Shown one piece after another: positions 11,325-22,544 of a DNA stretch of 64,000 nucleotides. The position numbers were made by a program, and so were the translations under genes. The stretch spans positions 63,849,932 through 63,913,931 of the forward strand of contig OZ024872.1 in NCBI GenBank assembly GCA_964017185.1, read 5' to 3'. The first letter of the stretch is position 1. Each line of letters opens with the position of its first letter. Source of the stretch: Rugalucina vietnamica. Taxonomy: Eukaryota > Mollusca > Bivalvia > Lucinida > Lucinidae. The notes under the pieces are model-generated. The model worked only from the letters and a program-made list of their open reading frames with translations. It ran no database searches and had not been told where the DNA came from.

Positions 11325-11837
11325 TATGCTGCCTTCTTTAATTGCACGCCGGTGGGTCGGGCGTCAGACTCTATGATGGCCCCGACTTAAAGCTATTCAT
11401 TTTAGTTGGTTGGGGCCGGAGCTCCTTGTCTGTTGCTTGGCCCACCGGGGTCCAACTTGTGTTTTTCTTTTGCTCCGGAGTTAGTAGGTTATTCGGCGCC
11501 CAGGGATCTCCATCGTCGGGCAGCTTACTCAATCTGTGAGTCCTTGTTTTTGATTCATTAGGATGTTTATCATGATTTATTTGTTTGTTCTTGATGATTC
11601 ATTGACTAGTTAGAGATTCACCACGAGGACCGAAGAACTTACTAAATGTTATGAACCACTGCAGAAGCTGAGGGTGAGGTTAGGATCCTGTAAAACCGGT
11701 TTAAGCCCGCCAGTAACTTTGTGTTACTGATCGTTCCAAGGCGATACTTCTGTGGTGGTTCTTTTTGTTTTATGTCTTGGTGTTTAAATTTCTTTTTGTG
11801 CTGTTTGCGCCTTATGTATGTTTTAAAATTTTTAATT
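11325..11837 (+). mobile_element. P2 tail, first segment after the nested insertion
   Basis: Starts tatgctgccttctttaattg, the normal continuation of the RT frame's last codons, then the non-coding tail (ggttggggccggagctcc, tgattcattgactagttag, cactgcagaagctgagggtg, ggtttaagcccgccagtaac). It breaks off at about 11837, within gttttaaaatttttaatta. Confidence 0.8.
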
Positions 11838-12987
11838 ATACCCCTGGCATTTATGCCGACGGGTATATAGTTTTCGCTTTTCCGTTCGTCTGTTCGTCCG
11901 TTCGTATGTTCGTTAGTTTAGTTCGTTCGTAATTCCGGAACGTTCGTAGGATTTATATCAAAGTTTTGGTTAAAGTTTCTCTAGTGGTGTATATCTCATG
12001 AACTAGAAACCATTCATATTTGGACCATACGTACCCTATAGGGTTTGCTTTGTTTCCATGAGTTCAGACCCCAGGGTCCATGCCCAGGGGTGGGGCTAGA
12101 GGTCAAAATCTAGGTCACCTTTAATTTTGATCAACGTTTTGGTTAAAGTTTCTCTGGTAGTGTATATCTCATGAGTTAATTATCGGAAACCATTAGTATT
12201 TGTAATTTAGGTACCCAATAAGGTTTGCTTTGTTTCCATGAGTTCGGACCCCAGGGTCCATACCCGGGGGTGGGGCTAGAGTTCAAAATCTAGGTCACCT
12301 TGAAAGTGTGCTATTTCATAGTGGTTTTTTCTTCTCTAAGCTCATATATTAACAAATACTTATTGGAATGTATTCCTATTTGGATCATAGATACCCTTTA
12401 GGGTTAAATTAAATTCTATGGCACCAAACTCTAGGGGTGGGGCTGGAGTTCAAAATCTAGGACATATTTATAAAATACAATAGTTTCCAAGATTAATAGT
12501 CTGTAGGTCTATATCTTGACAACCATATGTCAGAAAGCATTCATGCTTACAACATAGGTACCAAATAAGGGTTAGACCCAAGGGTCCATGCATGGGGGTG
12601 GGTCGGGACTGGATGTCGAGGTCTGGGATTTTTTTTATTTTTTATTATTTTTTTTTAAGAATGACAATCTATTTTCATTTCAATCTAGGACTGAGGACCT
12701 GACCCACAATGTCCGTGCTTATGTCCTAGATTGAGTATACACGTCAGCTCAGCTGCTCTGTATATTGTTATGAAATAGATCTGTCTTTCTAAAACTCCAC
12801 TCCCCATGTTTATATGCAAAGTGCTTTACGGTGCTTATTTCTAAAGTGTACTTGATAAGGTACTGTCTTTCATTGGGGATTTGAGGTTCAATGTCGGGTG
12901 AGCAAGTGCCGGGTTGTATGGGTAGGGGGTTTGGAGCGGGGCTTGGTGGTTACCAGCCGGGTGTATACGTGCCTCTCAAGGCACTTT
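11838..12987. mobile_element. 1.15-kb insertion carrying about 175-bp tandem units
   Basis: Lies between two P-tail segments that are contiguous in other copies. It begins near cccctggcatttatgccgac with a ttcg-tctgttcgtccg run, then two clear units (about 11960-12122 and 12130-12302). These share aaagtttctctggtg, tatatctcatga, ggtttgctttgtttccatga and gggtggggctagag; a third, weaker unit ends near 12480. A bipartite insert with a ttcgt-rich head and tandem core resembles the bivalve 'pearl' type of element, but terminal repeats were not proven. Confidence 0.55.
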
Positions 12988-13178
12988 TTCTAGTTAAGTT
13001 AAGGTAACTGAGTGGCCACCTATTGGGAAAATAGCTGCTCATTCGGCTTACGATATGTTTTATGGTGTAAGTGCCTGATTGTTAGTTTGGTTTTTTCCCA
13101 CCTCGGTTTTTGGAGTGGGAATCTCTTTCTGATTGCGCCTTTTCCTGATCTTTGCCTACTTGTACCTTTTTTTCTGTG

Positions 13179-14025
13179 CCCTCATTGCAGAATTTCGCGC
13201 ACAACGTTCCCTTGTACTGACAATATGCACCACTTAGTTCTACCACTGACATATAATTATCGAATTAACATATCGTTGATGGGAACATACAACATGTTCT
13301 CAATAGCTCCATGTTATAATTTGGTTTCTTTTCCGTAGATACAATACACCAAGAAACATGTAAATGTATGCGTAGGTTTGATAAATCTCTTAGAATTGAC
13401 AATCGTCTGTAGAAAATTCAATATTTTGACTTTGGTTTAAAGAGGTAGACATTCTTATTTCATTAAATGGTAAACTATGGGTTCTAAATAGCTAACTAGC
13501 TTTACACAAGACATGTCGCGGGGGATACGCCGTGATATAGACAGACAAGGCCTACATTGTTGTTTTTTCTTTATTCCGACAGTATTGCAAATTTATTGAT
13601 TCCATTGCTATGTATACGCACTCATAAAATCGCAACAATAGCTTTGGGTTAGCTATAAAAGTAAAGTGTACGTTTTCTTGTTTCTCTGAAATGGGACAGA
13701 GTAGAGTACAATTCGGTGATATTTAACAGTTTCCACACGAATTACATATACTTTATATTTGAAGTCTGAAAATTAAAGGATCCACTTTTATACATATAAT
13801 TTCTTTTATCAAATTTGACGATATGTACATGTCTGTTTGGATAGTGTATGTATATCAAATGATAAATTTTCAGGTTTTTCCAACGAATCTTTTTAAATTT
13901 CCAATATTCCGCCTTAAATCAATATTCCCACATTGATTGAAAGAGACAGACGCCTTAATTCAATTAAAGGGTTACGCATGGTTTCCAAATTGCCCCATTA
14001 TTAGTTATTTACATGTAGCTGGTAT
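13179..14025. other. No gene recognised
   Basis: AT-rich DNA between P2 and foldback F1. No domain, SINE head or inverted repeat was seen. Confidence 0.5.
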
Positions 14026-14300
14026 CATCAGGAAAACATGTCCGTGTAATGTATACTTCTGAAACCCCACTTTTATATAGTGAAACTGGGGTATGCAGGG
14101 GTAAACCTATTTTTCTTATTTTTGCTCCAACACATAGATTGTGGGTACTCGTTAGAACCGCCTCGGCGAGGCGGTTCTAATGTGTACCCACAATCTATGT
14201 TTTGAGCAAAAATAAGAAAAATATCTAATTTTTTAATGAAATTTTCAAATTTTACAAGTGAAAAAAATCCCTGTTTATTGCATGGGCAAGTTTTCGTAAT
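14026..14300 (+). mobile_element. Foldback family F, one arm (F1)
   Basis: It starts catcaggaaaacatgtccgt, as in F2 and F4, followed by the ccccacttttatatagtgaa and ggggtatgcaggggta segments. At 14156-14182 is the near-perfect palindrome whose half is agaaccgcctcgg. The inner sequence around gcaagttttcgtaatga matches the inner part of F2 inverted. No opposite arm was found, so the copy is incomplete. Frames here are non-coding. Confidence 0.7.
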
Positions 14301-14925
14301 GATTACGTCAGGCATGTCTCTGAAGATACATGTAGTTATTCAGAGACACTTCATTCGTGTGGTCAGACATGGTCATGGATTTTTACATATTCAGAGTTCC
14401 ACAGCAAATGCAACAGGTCATTAAAAGTTGAATAACTTTTTGTGTGATTTCAGTCGATTCATCCGAAATTTCGAATATGTAGCCCAACCATTTTTTAAAA
14501 ACGACCTGTGAAAATCAGCTGTCATAACCCTTTTCGTTCACCTTAAATTGCGTAAAGCTACTGGCGAAGGGGTCATTTTGAAGGATGAAGGAAATAAGCG
14601 ATTTTGACGAATGTCTTGCTAAACTGTGCAAGCCACCATATCCTTTAGCAGCAAAACACAGTGAAAAACAAATTTCCAATAGCTGCAATACACTTTAGTC
14701 AATGAGGCTAAGTTGTCATCACAAAATAAAGCATATGGTTGACATCTGCAGTGATGTCGATCACGTGACCGAGTGACGTTGAACGCATACAAACGCAATT
14801 GTCGGGTAATGGACATACGGTAATGGCAATTTTCTAGCGTTGAGCCGTAGGTTTACACATTGATATTTCTGTACACATATCGGACGACTTCCCAAGAGTT
14901 GAATTGCGATAATTGTTTTGAAAAA
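14301..14925. other. Remainder of F1 interior and unassigned DNA
   Basis: Sequence after the F1 arm fades into unassigned DNA with no coding signal. A small imperfect inverted repeat (gcatgtctctgaa / ttcagagacactt) lies at about 14310-14350. Confidence 0.4.
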
Positions 14926-15905
14926 AAAGGTACAAGTAGGCAAAGATCAGGAAAAGGCGCAATCAGAAAAAGATTCCCACTCCAAAAACCGAGGTGGGAA
15001 AAAAAAACCAAACTAACAATCAGGTACTTATACCATGAAACATATCGTAAGCCGAATGAGCAGCTATTTTCCCAATAGGTGGCCACTCAGTTACCTTAAC
15101 TTAACTAAAAATATGAAAACATACATAAGGCTCCAACAGCACAAAAAATTTTAAACACCAAGACATAAAACAAAAAGAACCACTACAGAAGTATCGACTT
15201 GGAACGATCAGTAACACAAAGTTACTGGCGGGCTTAAACCGGTTTTACAGGTACCTAACCTCACCCTCAGCTTCTGTAGTGGTTCAGTGATAAACAAGAA
15301 ATAAGAAATCATATTAAGAAAATACTAAACATAGATACCAACGTTTAACATGAATAACGGAAAGCAGAGTGAGCAGCTATTGAAGGTATTAGGTGGTCAC
15401 AGTGCTAGCTTGGACAGAACAAGTAAATGCAGAGGGCTAAGTGAACAGCCATTATATTCGGGTGGTCACAAAGCCATGCAACATGAAACTCGTAATTGAA
15501 ATAACTTTGATAAGTGTGAACCAGAACAGCAGTACCGCCTTGGTACGGTCAGTTATAAAATAACTGGGGGGCTTAAACCGGTTTTACAGGTACCTAACCT
15601 CACCCTCAGCTTCTGCAGTGGTTCACAACATTTAGTTAGTTCTTCGGTCCTCGTGGTGAATCTCTAACTAGTCAATGAATCATCAAGAACAAACAAATAA
15701 ATCATGATAAACATCCCGATGAATCAAAAACCAGGACTCACAGATTGAGTAAGCTGCCCGACGATGGAGATCCCTGGGCGCCGAATAACCTACTAACTCC
15801 GGAGCAAAAGAAAAACACCAGTCGGACCCCGGTGGGCCAAGCAACAGACAAGAAGCTCCGGCCCCAACCAACTAAAATGAATAGCTTTAAGTCGGGGCCA
15901 TTGAA
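14926..15905 (-). mobile_element. P-family tail, copy P3 (internally duplicated)
   Basis: Reading the minus strand, the 3' end aaggtacaagtaggc lies at 14928. The usual tail runs to about 15287, where it leaves the consensus. A divergent second set of tail motifs follows (gagcagctattgaagg, taggtggtcaca, cgccttggtacggtcag). A normal tail resumes from about 15525 and ends at 15905 near cggggccat. The ggtacctaacctcacc block therefore occurs twice (15248 and 15589). Tandem duplication or insertion of one P-like copy into another explains this. Confidence 0.75.
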
Positions 15906-16735
15906 GAATTTCGAGCCCGCACGGAATATGCATTTTTGTATCCTTGGGTGTGTTCCCACGCATGCGCATTCATCTTCCATCCGTCGTCATCCGTTCGTCG
16001 TCGTCCATCATTTTCAAAGATCGCCGTCTCTGATATGAAACCCCTTGACAAATCAAAGCCAAATTTTACTTGGAGCATTCGTTAGAGGGGTGAATTAGTG
16101 TGTTTATCAATAATCCAGGTCATATGACCAAGATGGCCCCCATGCCATATATGGTAAAACCCTTCAAAATTCTTCTTTTCGAAACTTGGCATGTAGCATC
16201 GGTGACTAGCGTTCTGCGATGTATATATAAATCATGACCCTGTGATGACCGTAACCTCTTTTACGGCAAGGTCAACATACGTCGTCCATGTTATTTAAAT
16301 GAAGAGAAGTGGTTAAATGTCATATGAAGGCGATAAAAACTTGCAGGAAAGCATCTATACAAATGGATAGCCATTTTGTTTATCAAAGCATTTCTCTGAA
16401 ACCGCTAGGCCAATCAAAGCCAAAATTACAAGAAACATTAATACAAGGGGGGAATTAATGTATTTATAAATAATCAAGATCACATGACCTTGATGGCCGC
16501 CATGCCCGTATATGGTATAACCCTTCAAGAATATTCTTCTGTGGAACTTGTGGACCGATTTAAACGAAACTTAACATGTACCATCTGTGACTAGAGAACT
16601 ACAATGTGTTTATAAATCATGAACCCGTGATGACTTTGACCTCGTTTACGGCAAGGTTACCATAGTTTACCTATACATTTTGAATGGGAAAACTGTTAAA
16701 ATGTCATTTGCAGGAAATAGGCAAATGGACTGAAT
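15906..16735 (-). repeat. Tandem-unit repeat, about 370-385 bp units
   Basis: Two diverged units carry the same ordered phrases: aatcaaagccaaattttac / aatcaaagccaaaattaca, catgaccaagatggc / catgaccttgatggc, atatggtaaaacccttc / atatggtataacccttc, and tcatgaccctgtgatgac / tcatgaacccgtgatgac. The minus strand matches the style of the array at 55.4-56.7 kb. A cgtcgtcatccgttcgtcgt head precedes it at 15975. Non-coding. Confidence 0.7.
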
Positions 16736-17694
16736 GTGCATACAAAGCTTCATCTCTGCCTCTGCACTGGGGCTGTATACCATAAAATTAACACGTTTAT
16801 TGCTACTTATAGCAGATCTCGGGCGAGTGTTAACTGGACCATTGGTCCTATGTGTTTCTTAATTATATCAACTTCTGGAACTCCAAGTTTTACTTTTCAC
16901 GAGGCCCATGCCCATCTGACGTTGCGTTTTGTGGATATTTGTTTGACAGTAGGAGCTTTAAGTGCATTGAGTCTGACAATAAAGTAAAGCAATTGTCTAT
17001 GGAACGAAATTCCAATCGGTTTTATTGGCGGCCACAATAGACAATTGGATGCTCTTTTGTGTAGCTCAAAATACTGCTTTTGCGTATATTTAAAGGATGT
17101 GCTTTTTATCTGAGAATCTAAAAAACGTGAATAAAGTGCATTCGATTATTATCATTCACGATCACTGCATTGTACGAGACGGTAACCAACGACGAGAGGA
17201 ACAAGCATATGATTATTATATTTAAATACAATGTGTGCGTTGTATTGTTTGTGCAAATTTATGCAACGCATTTTTGCTCAGGAATACATTGGTTAGATCT
17301 TAGTATGAAGATGCCTTTTGTTAGATTATTAAGGTGATCAGAAGAAACCAACTTATTCATAGGCATACGTTGATAAAGGTGGTACACAGGGAAAACTTTA
17401 TCTTAAGCAAGTGGTCGTTAGTACAGTTATGACGTTTTACAGGAATGTATTATTTACAATGTATTATATCGACTATTCAGCTACCATTTGAGAATTCAGC
17501 GGGCTGTTGATTGTGTGCAGGATAATGCCCACGGTGTCTTACTACCAGATGTGTAACAAACACTATACCCAGCAGTAAGTGATAAATGTAGTCCCGGTTT
17601 GAATACCAATTTTGCTGTCACTTCAACATGCGTAGTTGAATTTTAGAAAAACTGTATATCACGATACATCAGAACATTCGCTTATCGAAATGCA
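16736..17694. other. No gene recognised
   Basis: Open frames of up to 83 codons at 16736-17040 overlap in different frames and match nothing known. The rest is AT-rich DNA with no repeat shared with the window. Confidence 0.45.
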
Positions 17695-18064
17695 CATTTT
17701 GAAAAGGTACACGTAGGCAAAGATCAGGAAAAGGCGCAATCAGAAAGAGATACCCACTCCAAAAACCGAGGTGGGAAAAAACCAAACTAACAATCAGGCA
17801 CTTATACCATGAAACATATCGTAAGCCGAATGAGCAGCTATTTTCCCAATAGGTGGCCACTCAGTTACCTTAACTTAATTAAAAATATGAAAACATACAT
17901 ACGGCGCCAACAGCACAAAACATTTTAAACACCAAGACATAAAACAAAAAGAACCACCACACAGAAGTATCGCCTTGGAACGATCAGTATCACAAAGTTA
18001 CTGGCGGGCTTAAACCGGTTTTACAGGATCCTAACCTCACCCTCAGCTTCTGCAGTGGTTCATA
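17695..18064 (-). mobile_element. P-family tail, copy P4
   Basis: On the minus strand it runs from the gccagtaac/aaccggtttaagcccg block (18000-18020) to the end tacacgtaggcaaagatc, i.e. gcctacgtgtaccttttc. It stops at the ctgcagtggttcata point near 18064, so only the last 370 bp or so are present. Confidence 0.8.
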
Positions 18065-19206
18065 GCATAAGTATCGTAAGCACGCAATGCTATTGTAAAA
18101 CCATGGTGACGCATAGGCGGCGCACGCGAATTTTTGGAAATGTACTCTTTCATATATGTCTCGATAACATGTAAAATGCGCACGCAAATCGCACCAAAAT
18201 AGGCCCTGTAGAAGCAGGAAGTTATGAGAATGTTATGTAGAAGTTTGAAATGATTTGGAATGTGCGTTTTTGAAATAATTATAAATACAATTTGTGGGCT
18301 TTTCTATTGCATTTAACGTTAAAAACGTCGTCGGCAGACCAGACTTAAATCAGTTAGATTTCTAAAATTGTCGGGATCTTTGAAAACGCATAACATGGCG
18401 CTAAAATAACTAAATATAAACGAAACAGGAACATTCAATGAATAAATCATTTAAGCATAAATAGCCTCGTTGTGATCCTGACGATAAAATAACAGAAAAA
18501 GGAAAAGTAGTACAAATACAGCGCGACGCTGCTGACGTTAATGCGTAATGCGCCGACCGCATGAAGACGGCTGACTTAAGGCGATTTTTAAAGCAACTTG
18601 AAAATTGGATTGGGTTCGAATATTGGATACTGATGGCAAATTTGTTAAGGCCTAAGCACAAAATACTAAAACTGCTTTTGTCTAATGTACATGTGGAATA
18701 GATGGGCATATTTGCTGAGCGGGAATTGTCTTCAAAATGAATAAAAACGTCAACGACGTTACGAAATTAGCGACGACGTGCGACGGGATACCATAGTGGC
18801 CCTTTTGTTTTGACTGTAGAATTTTAACGGGTTCTTGTTTTTCACTAATACTTTGGTAGGATATTCAAGACATATTCCGATTTATGTTCATGTTATTTTA
18901 TAAACATTAGATTTGTATGTATAGAAGCTACGGCAAAAGTCTACGTTATTTTGGATCAACCCCCATATATGTAGATTGGTTGCTGTTGGCCAAAATGTTT
19001 GTGTCTTTGTTTGTTCGTTCGAGCTGAACCTTCTGTACCTTGGCAACGCTCTTCTGTCATTCCGATTGTGTCCGCTGTTTTGCTGGATAATTGTTTCACC
19101 CTAGAAATCATAGCCATATTATCGTCATTTTTAACTGGCCGATTGTGATTTTATTGCCACAGCGGGGAACATAAGATTTGTCAGTGTGTGATTTCCATAG
19201 ATCAGT
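18065..19206. other. No gene recognised
   Basis: AT-rich. The 99-codon minus-strand frame at 18410-18709 shows no recognisable domain, signal or splice context, and I do not call it a gene. Confidence 0.45.
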
Positions 19207-19208
19207 TA

Positions 19209-19417
19209 CTGTAAATTCGGAAATTTTCGCGAGACTTTTATTTCGCGAATTTACGATTTCTGAATTATTAGCGAGTTCTTGAATTCGCGAACGAGTACTC
19301 GTGCAGTCTATAAAGCTTATAGTAATTCTTTATTAGCGAGAACTTTATTTTCGCGAAGCAACGACTTCGCGAATATTAGCGAAAATTAAGTTCTCGCGAA
19401 AATTTCCGGATTTACAG
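19209..19417. mobile_element. MITE with TA target duplication and TTCGCGA-rich core
   Basis: The ends are inverted repeats: left ctgtaaattcggaaattttc, right gaaaatttccggatttacag. They are flanked by TA on both sides (19207-19208 and 19418-19419). At 209 bp it is non-coding and has several internal tcgcgaa/ttcgcga boxes. TA duplication and size fit a Tc1/mariner-type MITE. Confidence 0.85.
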
Positions 19418-19627
19418 TATTGCTTTTATTCAGCTTTAGGATCTCCCATACAACAGCGTATAGCTTGCTTGATTTTGACCTCAGGTGCGTCAAAAGATCG
19501 ACGAGTCTACTTAGTAGCACGTGAAGGATATTCAGATTGTAACACAGTACAAATACTTACTGTGCCTGCAACCGAAGTGTAACGGAAAACTTGAGGCATT
19601 TCGCACTGATGTACTTTTCACGTGTTA

Positions 19628-19920
19628 CTTCGAAAAACATTTTCTAAAGTTTATCGCAGACACTATGAGTTGATTTCCAAATTTAATCTTGGGCTTAAGA
19701 CCAGAATTTTATGGTGACTTGGTTTACACATTTAAGAAACTTACAAGAAGGAATGTTTTAATTTTCAGGTCAGAAAAATCATAACACGTTACAGGGGTTT
19801 AGGTTAGAACTTGAATGTTATGCGACAGTCTACATGCTTAGTGTTTAACCCAATCATGGTTGATAACTATGCTGCCTTCTTTAATTGCACGCCGGTGGGT
19901 CGGGCGCTTGGTCCCGACAT
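19628..19920 (+). pseudogene. Penelope-like RT C-terminus, decayed (P5)
   Basis: Frame-shifted remnant of the RT end. Residues MNVMRQSTCLVFNPIMVDNYAA are readable from 19811, while upstream parts lie in another frame because of the deletion near 19700 and a stop at ggttagaac. It is non-functional but useful for reading the family's natural C-terminus. Confidence 0.7.
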
Positions 19921-20530
19921 AAAGCTTTTCATTTTAGTTGGTTGGGGCCGGAGCTTCTTGTCTTCTGCTTGGCCAACCGGGGTTCAACTGGTGATTTTTT
20001 TTCCTTTGGTCCGGATTTCAGTTTGTTATTCGGCGCCCAGGGATCTCCATCGTCGGGCAGCTTACGGAATCATTTGAGTCCTCGTTTTTTATTCATCAGG
20101 GTGGTTATCAGGATTTTTCGTTTGTCCTTGATGATTCATTGACTAGTTAGATTCACCACGAGGATCGAACAACTAACTAAATGTTGTGAACCACTGCAGA
20201 AGATGAGGGTGAGGTTAGGCGCCTGTAAAACCAGTTTAAGCCCCAAGTAATTTTATATTACTGATCGATCCAATGCGATATTTCTGTTGTGGTCTAATTG
20301 TTTTGTGTTTTGTGCTGTTTGAGCCTTATGTACGTGTTTATATTTTTAGTTCAGTTCGGGTAACTGAGTAGCCGCCTATTGGGGAATAGCTACTCACTAG
20401 GCTTACGATATGTTTTCTTGGTATAAGTACGTAAGTGTCATTTTAGTTTTTTCCTACCCTTCGGTTTATGGAGTGGGAATATCTTTCTGATTGTGCCATT
20501 TCCTGATCATTGCCTATTTGTACCTTTTCA
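19628..20530 (+). mobile_element. P-family retroelement, copy P5
   Basis: It begins in the RT end (cgaaaaacattttctaaag...tatgagttgatttcc, the KTFSKFYRR..ELIS region). About 50 nt are missing relative to P2 at 19700. It passes through the normal coding end (gataactatgctgccttctt, uninterrupted here) and the complete tail to tgcctatttgtaccttttc. Because it reads straight through both insertion points in P2, this copy shows the original sequence. Confidence 0.85.
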
Positions 20531-20762
20531 TGGACTCATCTGAGGTCAAAATCGAGCTATACCAAATGAATAATAAAAACCTATACCTATTTGTTGTAAA
20601 TATACTGAATGGTAAGTTTGATCATATACAAGGAAGTATCATTTCTGTCGCCCATAATGCGTTCTACTCTGCCAACAATGCACTTTCTGTCCGACCATTT
20701 CGCCCCAGCGTTGTCATTCAATTCACATTGATATGGTTCAATACATGGATTCATACATTGTA

Positions 20763-20999
20763 TGAGCCGCCTCGTGGGAAAACCAACAACGTGGTTTCCG
20801 AACAGGTCCGACACAAACCAGCCTGTATAAGCACAGAAAAGAGCTAGAAGCTTGAAATTTTGGAGTTAAGTAGAAGAGGAAATGTGCTATCCGAGTAGCG
20901 AAAACAAAGGCGCTGATCAGCTTCGCGGTTACCGCGAAGCTGATCTGCGTCTTCAGTTTCGCCTATGTAGATTGTTGGTTTTACCATGAGTTGGCTCGT
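20763..20999. mobile_element. Foldback MITE family M, copy M1
   Basis: The ends are tgagccgcctcgtgggaaaa on the left and, on the right, the inverted equivalent (ttttaccatgagttggctcg). The centre is a near-perfect palindrome (20913-20947) built on gctgatcagcttcgcgg and its complement. Shared inner phrases are gtttccgaacaggtccgaca and gctagaagcttgaaat. Non-coding, 237 bp. Confidence 0.85.
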
Positions 21000-21774
21000 A
21001 TGTCTGATGGTGATAGTTTGTCAGGCATATAAGCATAATTGACAGGATTTTACGCATATCACGAGGAATCGTCTGTAACTGTACTTGCATCAGACAAATT
21101 TGTCAATCAGAAGACAAGCAACAAAACACAATCACTATGGTTATTGCTTTTCCAGAACAAAAACAAGAAGCATAATTCGTAAGATTCAGCAATTCTTTTT
21201 GTGAGCCCGTAGAATTTTTAGATCTTTACATGTATGTGCCACTTCGTTGTTAGTTTATGAACGGTATATGTGAGTCTGTATGTCGGTAAACTGCTTGTTA
21301 AAAAAAAATACAGAATTAAAGTCATTGTTTGGATTGTTAGTGCATATTACAATAGTATCATACAATCAAATGACGAACATTTCTGAAAAAATGAGTTGTG
21401 TCATTAGAAAACCATTCTGTTTTACATATGCGAAAATAAAGACGAAGATCAGCTGTACAGTAGCTAAGACGAAGATCAACTGTGCAGTAACTATACAGCT
21501 TAACAAGGTCCTTGTTTTTGCTTTATGGTTAGTTCAAGCCCATCTATTGTTAAATCCGAAATTTCAAACATCTAGCCTTTTTCTGGGATTGTACAGGCCG
21601 ATTTGTGTCACACCGGGTCAAAAACTCAGACGACCAGTTTTCTCGTGACGCGGCAAAAATTATATTGACTACTTTAACACCGATGCAAATTTAGCAGCGT
21701 GCATGGGTCGTTTTCGAAATTGCGAAGTTGCGATTTCACTTTTAACTGAATGTGCCATTTCGCGCAATTAGTTT
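21000..21774. other. No gene recognised
   Basis: A 122-codon frame (21280-21648) has no stop but carries a tandem-like gacgaagatcagctgt/gacgaagatcaactgt duplication (21441-21488) and no known domain. I leave it uncalled. Confidence 0.45.
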
Positions 21775-22513
21775 ACTTAAATGTTATGCGACAGACTGCA
21801 TGCTTAGTTTTTTTAACCAAATAATGGTTGATAACTTTGCTGTCAACTTTAATTGCACACCTGTGGATCGGTCGTCAGACTCTATGATGGCCCCGACTTA
21901 AAGTTATTCATTTTAGTTGGTTGGGGCTGGAGCTTCGTGTCTGATGCTTGGTCCACCGGGCTTCAACTGTTTTTTTTTCTTTTGCTCCAGATTTTCAGTG
22001 ATAGGCGCCCATGACTCTCCAGCGCCGGGAAGCTTATTGTTTCTATGAGTCCTTGATTTTGATTCAGCTTCGGCGTTATCATGATTTATTTGTTTCCCTT
22101 GATTATTCATTAACGAGTTACAGATTCACCACGAGAAGCGAACAACTAACTAAATGTTGTGAACCACTACAGAAGCTGAGTGTGAGGTTAGGTACCTGTA
22201 AAACTAGTTTAAACCCGCCAGTAATTATATATTTCGGATCGTTGCAAGGCGATTTTTCTGTGGTGATTCTTATTGTTTTATGTCTTGGTGTTGATGAATG
22301 TGTTGTTTGCACCTAATGTATGTTTTCATCTTTTAGTTACGTTTGGGTAACTGAGTTGCCGCCTATTTGGAAATAACTGCTTACTCGGCTTACAATAATT
22401 ATGTTTTCTTAGTATACGTACCTGGTTGTTAATGGAGTTTTTTCCCTCCTCGTTTTTTTGCAGTGGGAATTTCTTTCTGATTGCGCGATTTCAGTATCAT
22501 TGCCTAGTGTTTT
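21775..22513 (+). mobile_element. P-family retroelement, copy P6
   Basis: It starts at the last RT codons (atgttatgcgacagactgca...aaataatggttgataac) and runs through the tail to ttgcctagtgtt, the most diverged 3' end in the set. The copy is older than P2 or P8 judging by scattered changes. Only about 20 residues of RT end remain, out of frame after an extra t run. Confidence 0.8.
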
Positions 22514-22544
22514 CCTCTATTATTTTTTTGTGGCGGTGCACATA

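Larger units (their letters stand above)
8957..13178 (+). mobile_element. P-family retroelement, copy P2, split by two later insertions
   Basis: The longest P copy. It starts 5'-truncated inside the RT reading frame (8957), runs to the frame's end, then through the conserved 3' tail to tgcctacttgtacctttt at 13178. It is interrupted at 9546-11319 (8-bp target duplication ataactat) and at about 11838-12987, where the P5/P8/P10 copies read straight through. With the inserts removed the copy is about 1.3 kb: about 580 nt of coding end plus about 700 nt of tail. Confidence 0.85.

Noticed and set aside
11342-11539. Recurring frame (VGWG..., GAQGSPSSGSLL) seen in P copies at 11.3, 15.7, 19.9 and 46.7 kb
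   Set aside because: It recurs only because the P tail is repeated. It lies 3' of the RT stop, and frame and stops vary between copies.
14073-14315. Minus-strand frame shared by F1 and F2 (EPPRRG residues)
   Set aside because: Encoded by the palindrome and inverted arms of the foldback; not conserved as a full frame in F3 or F4.
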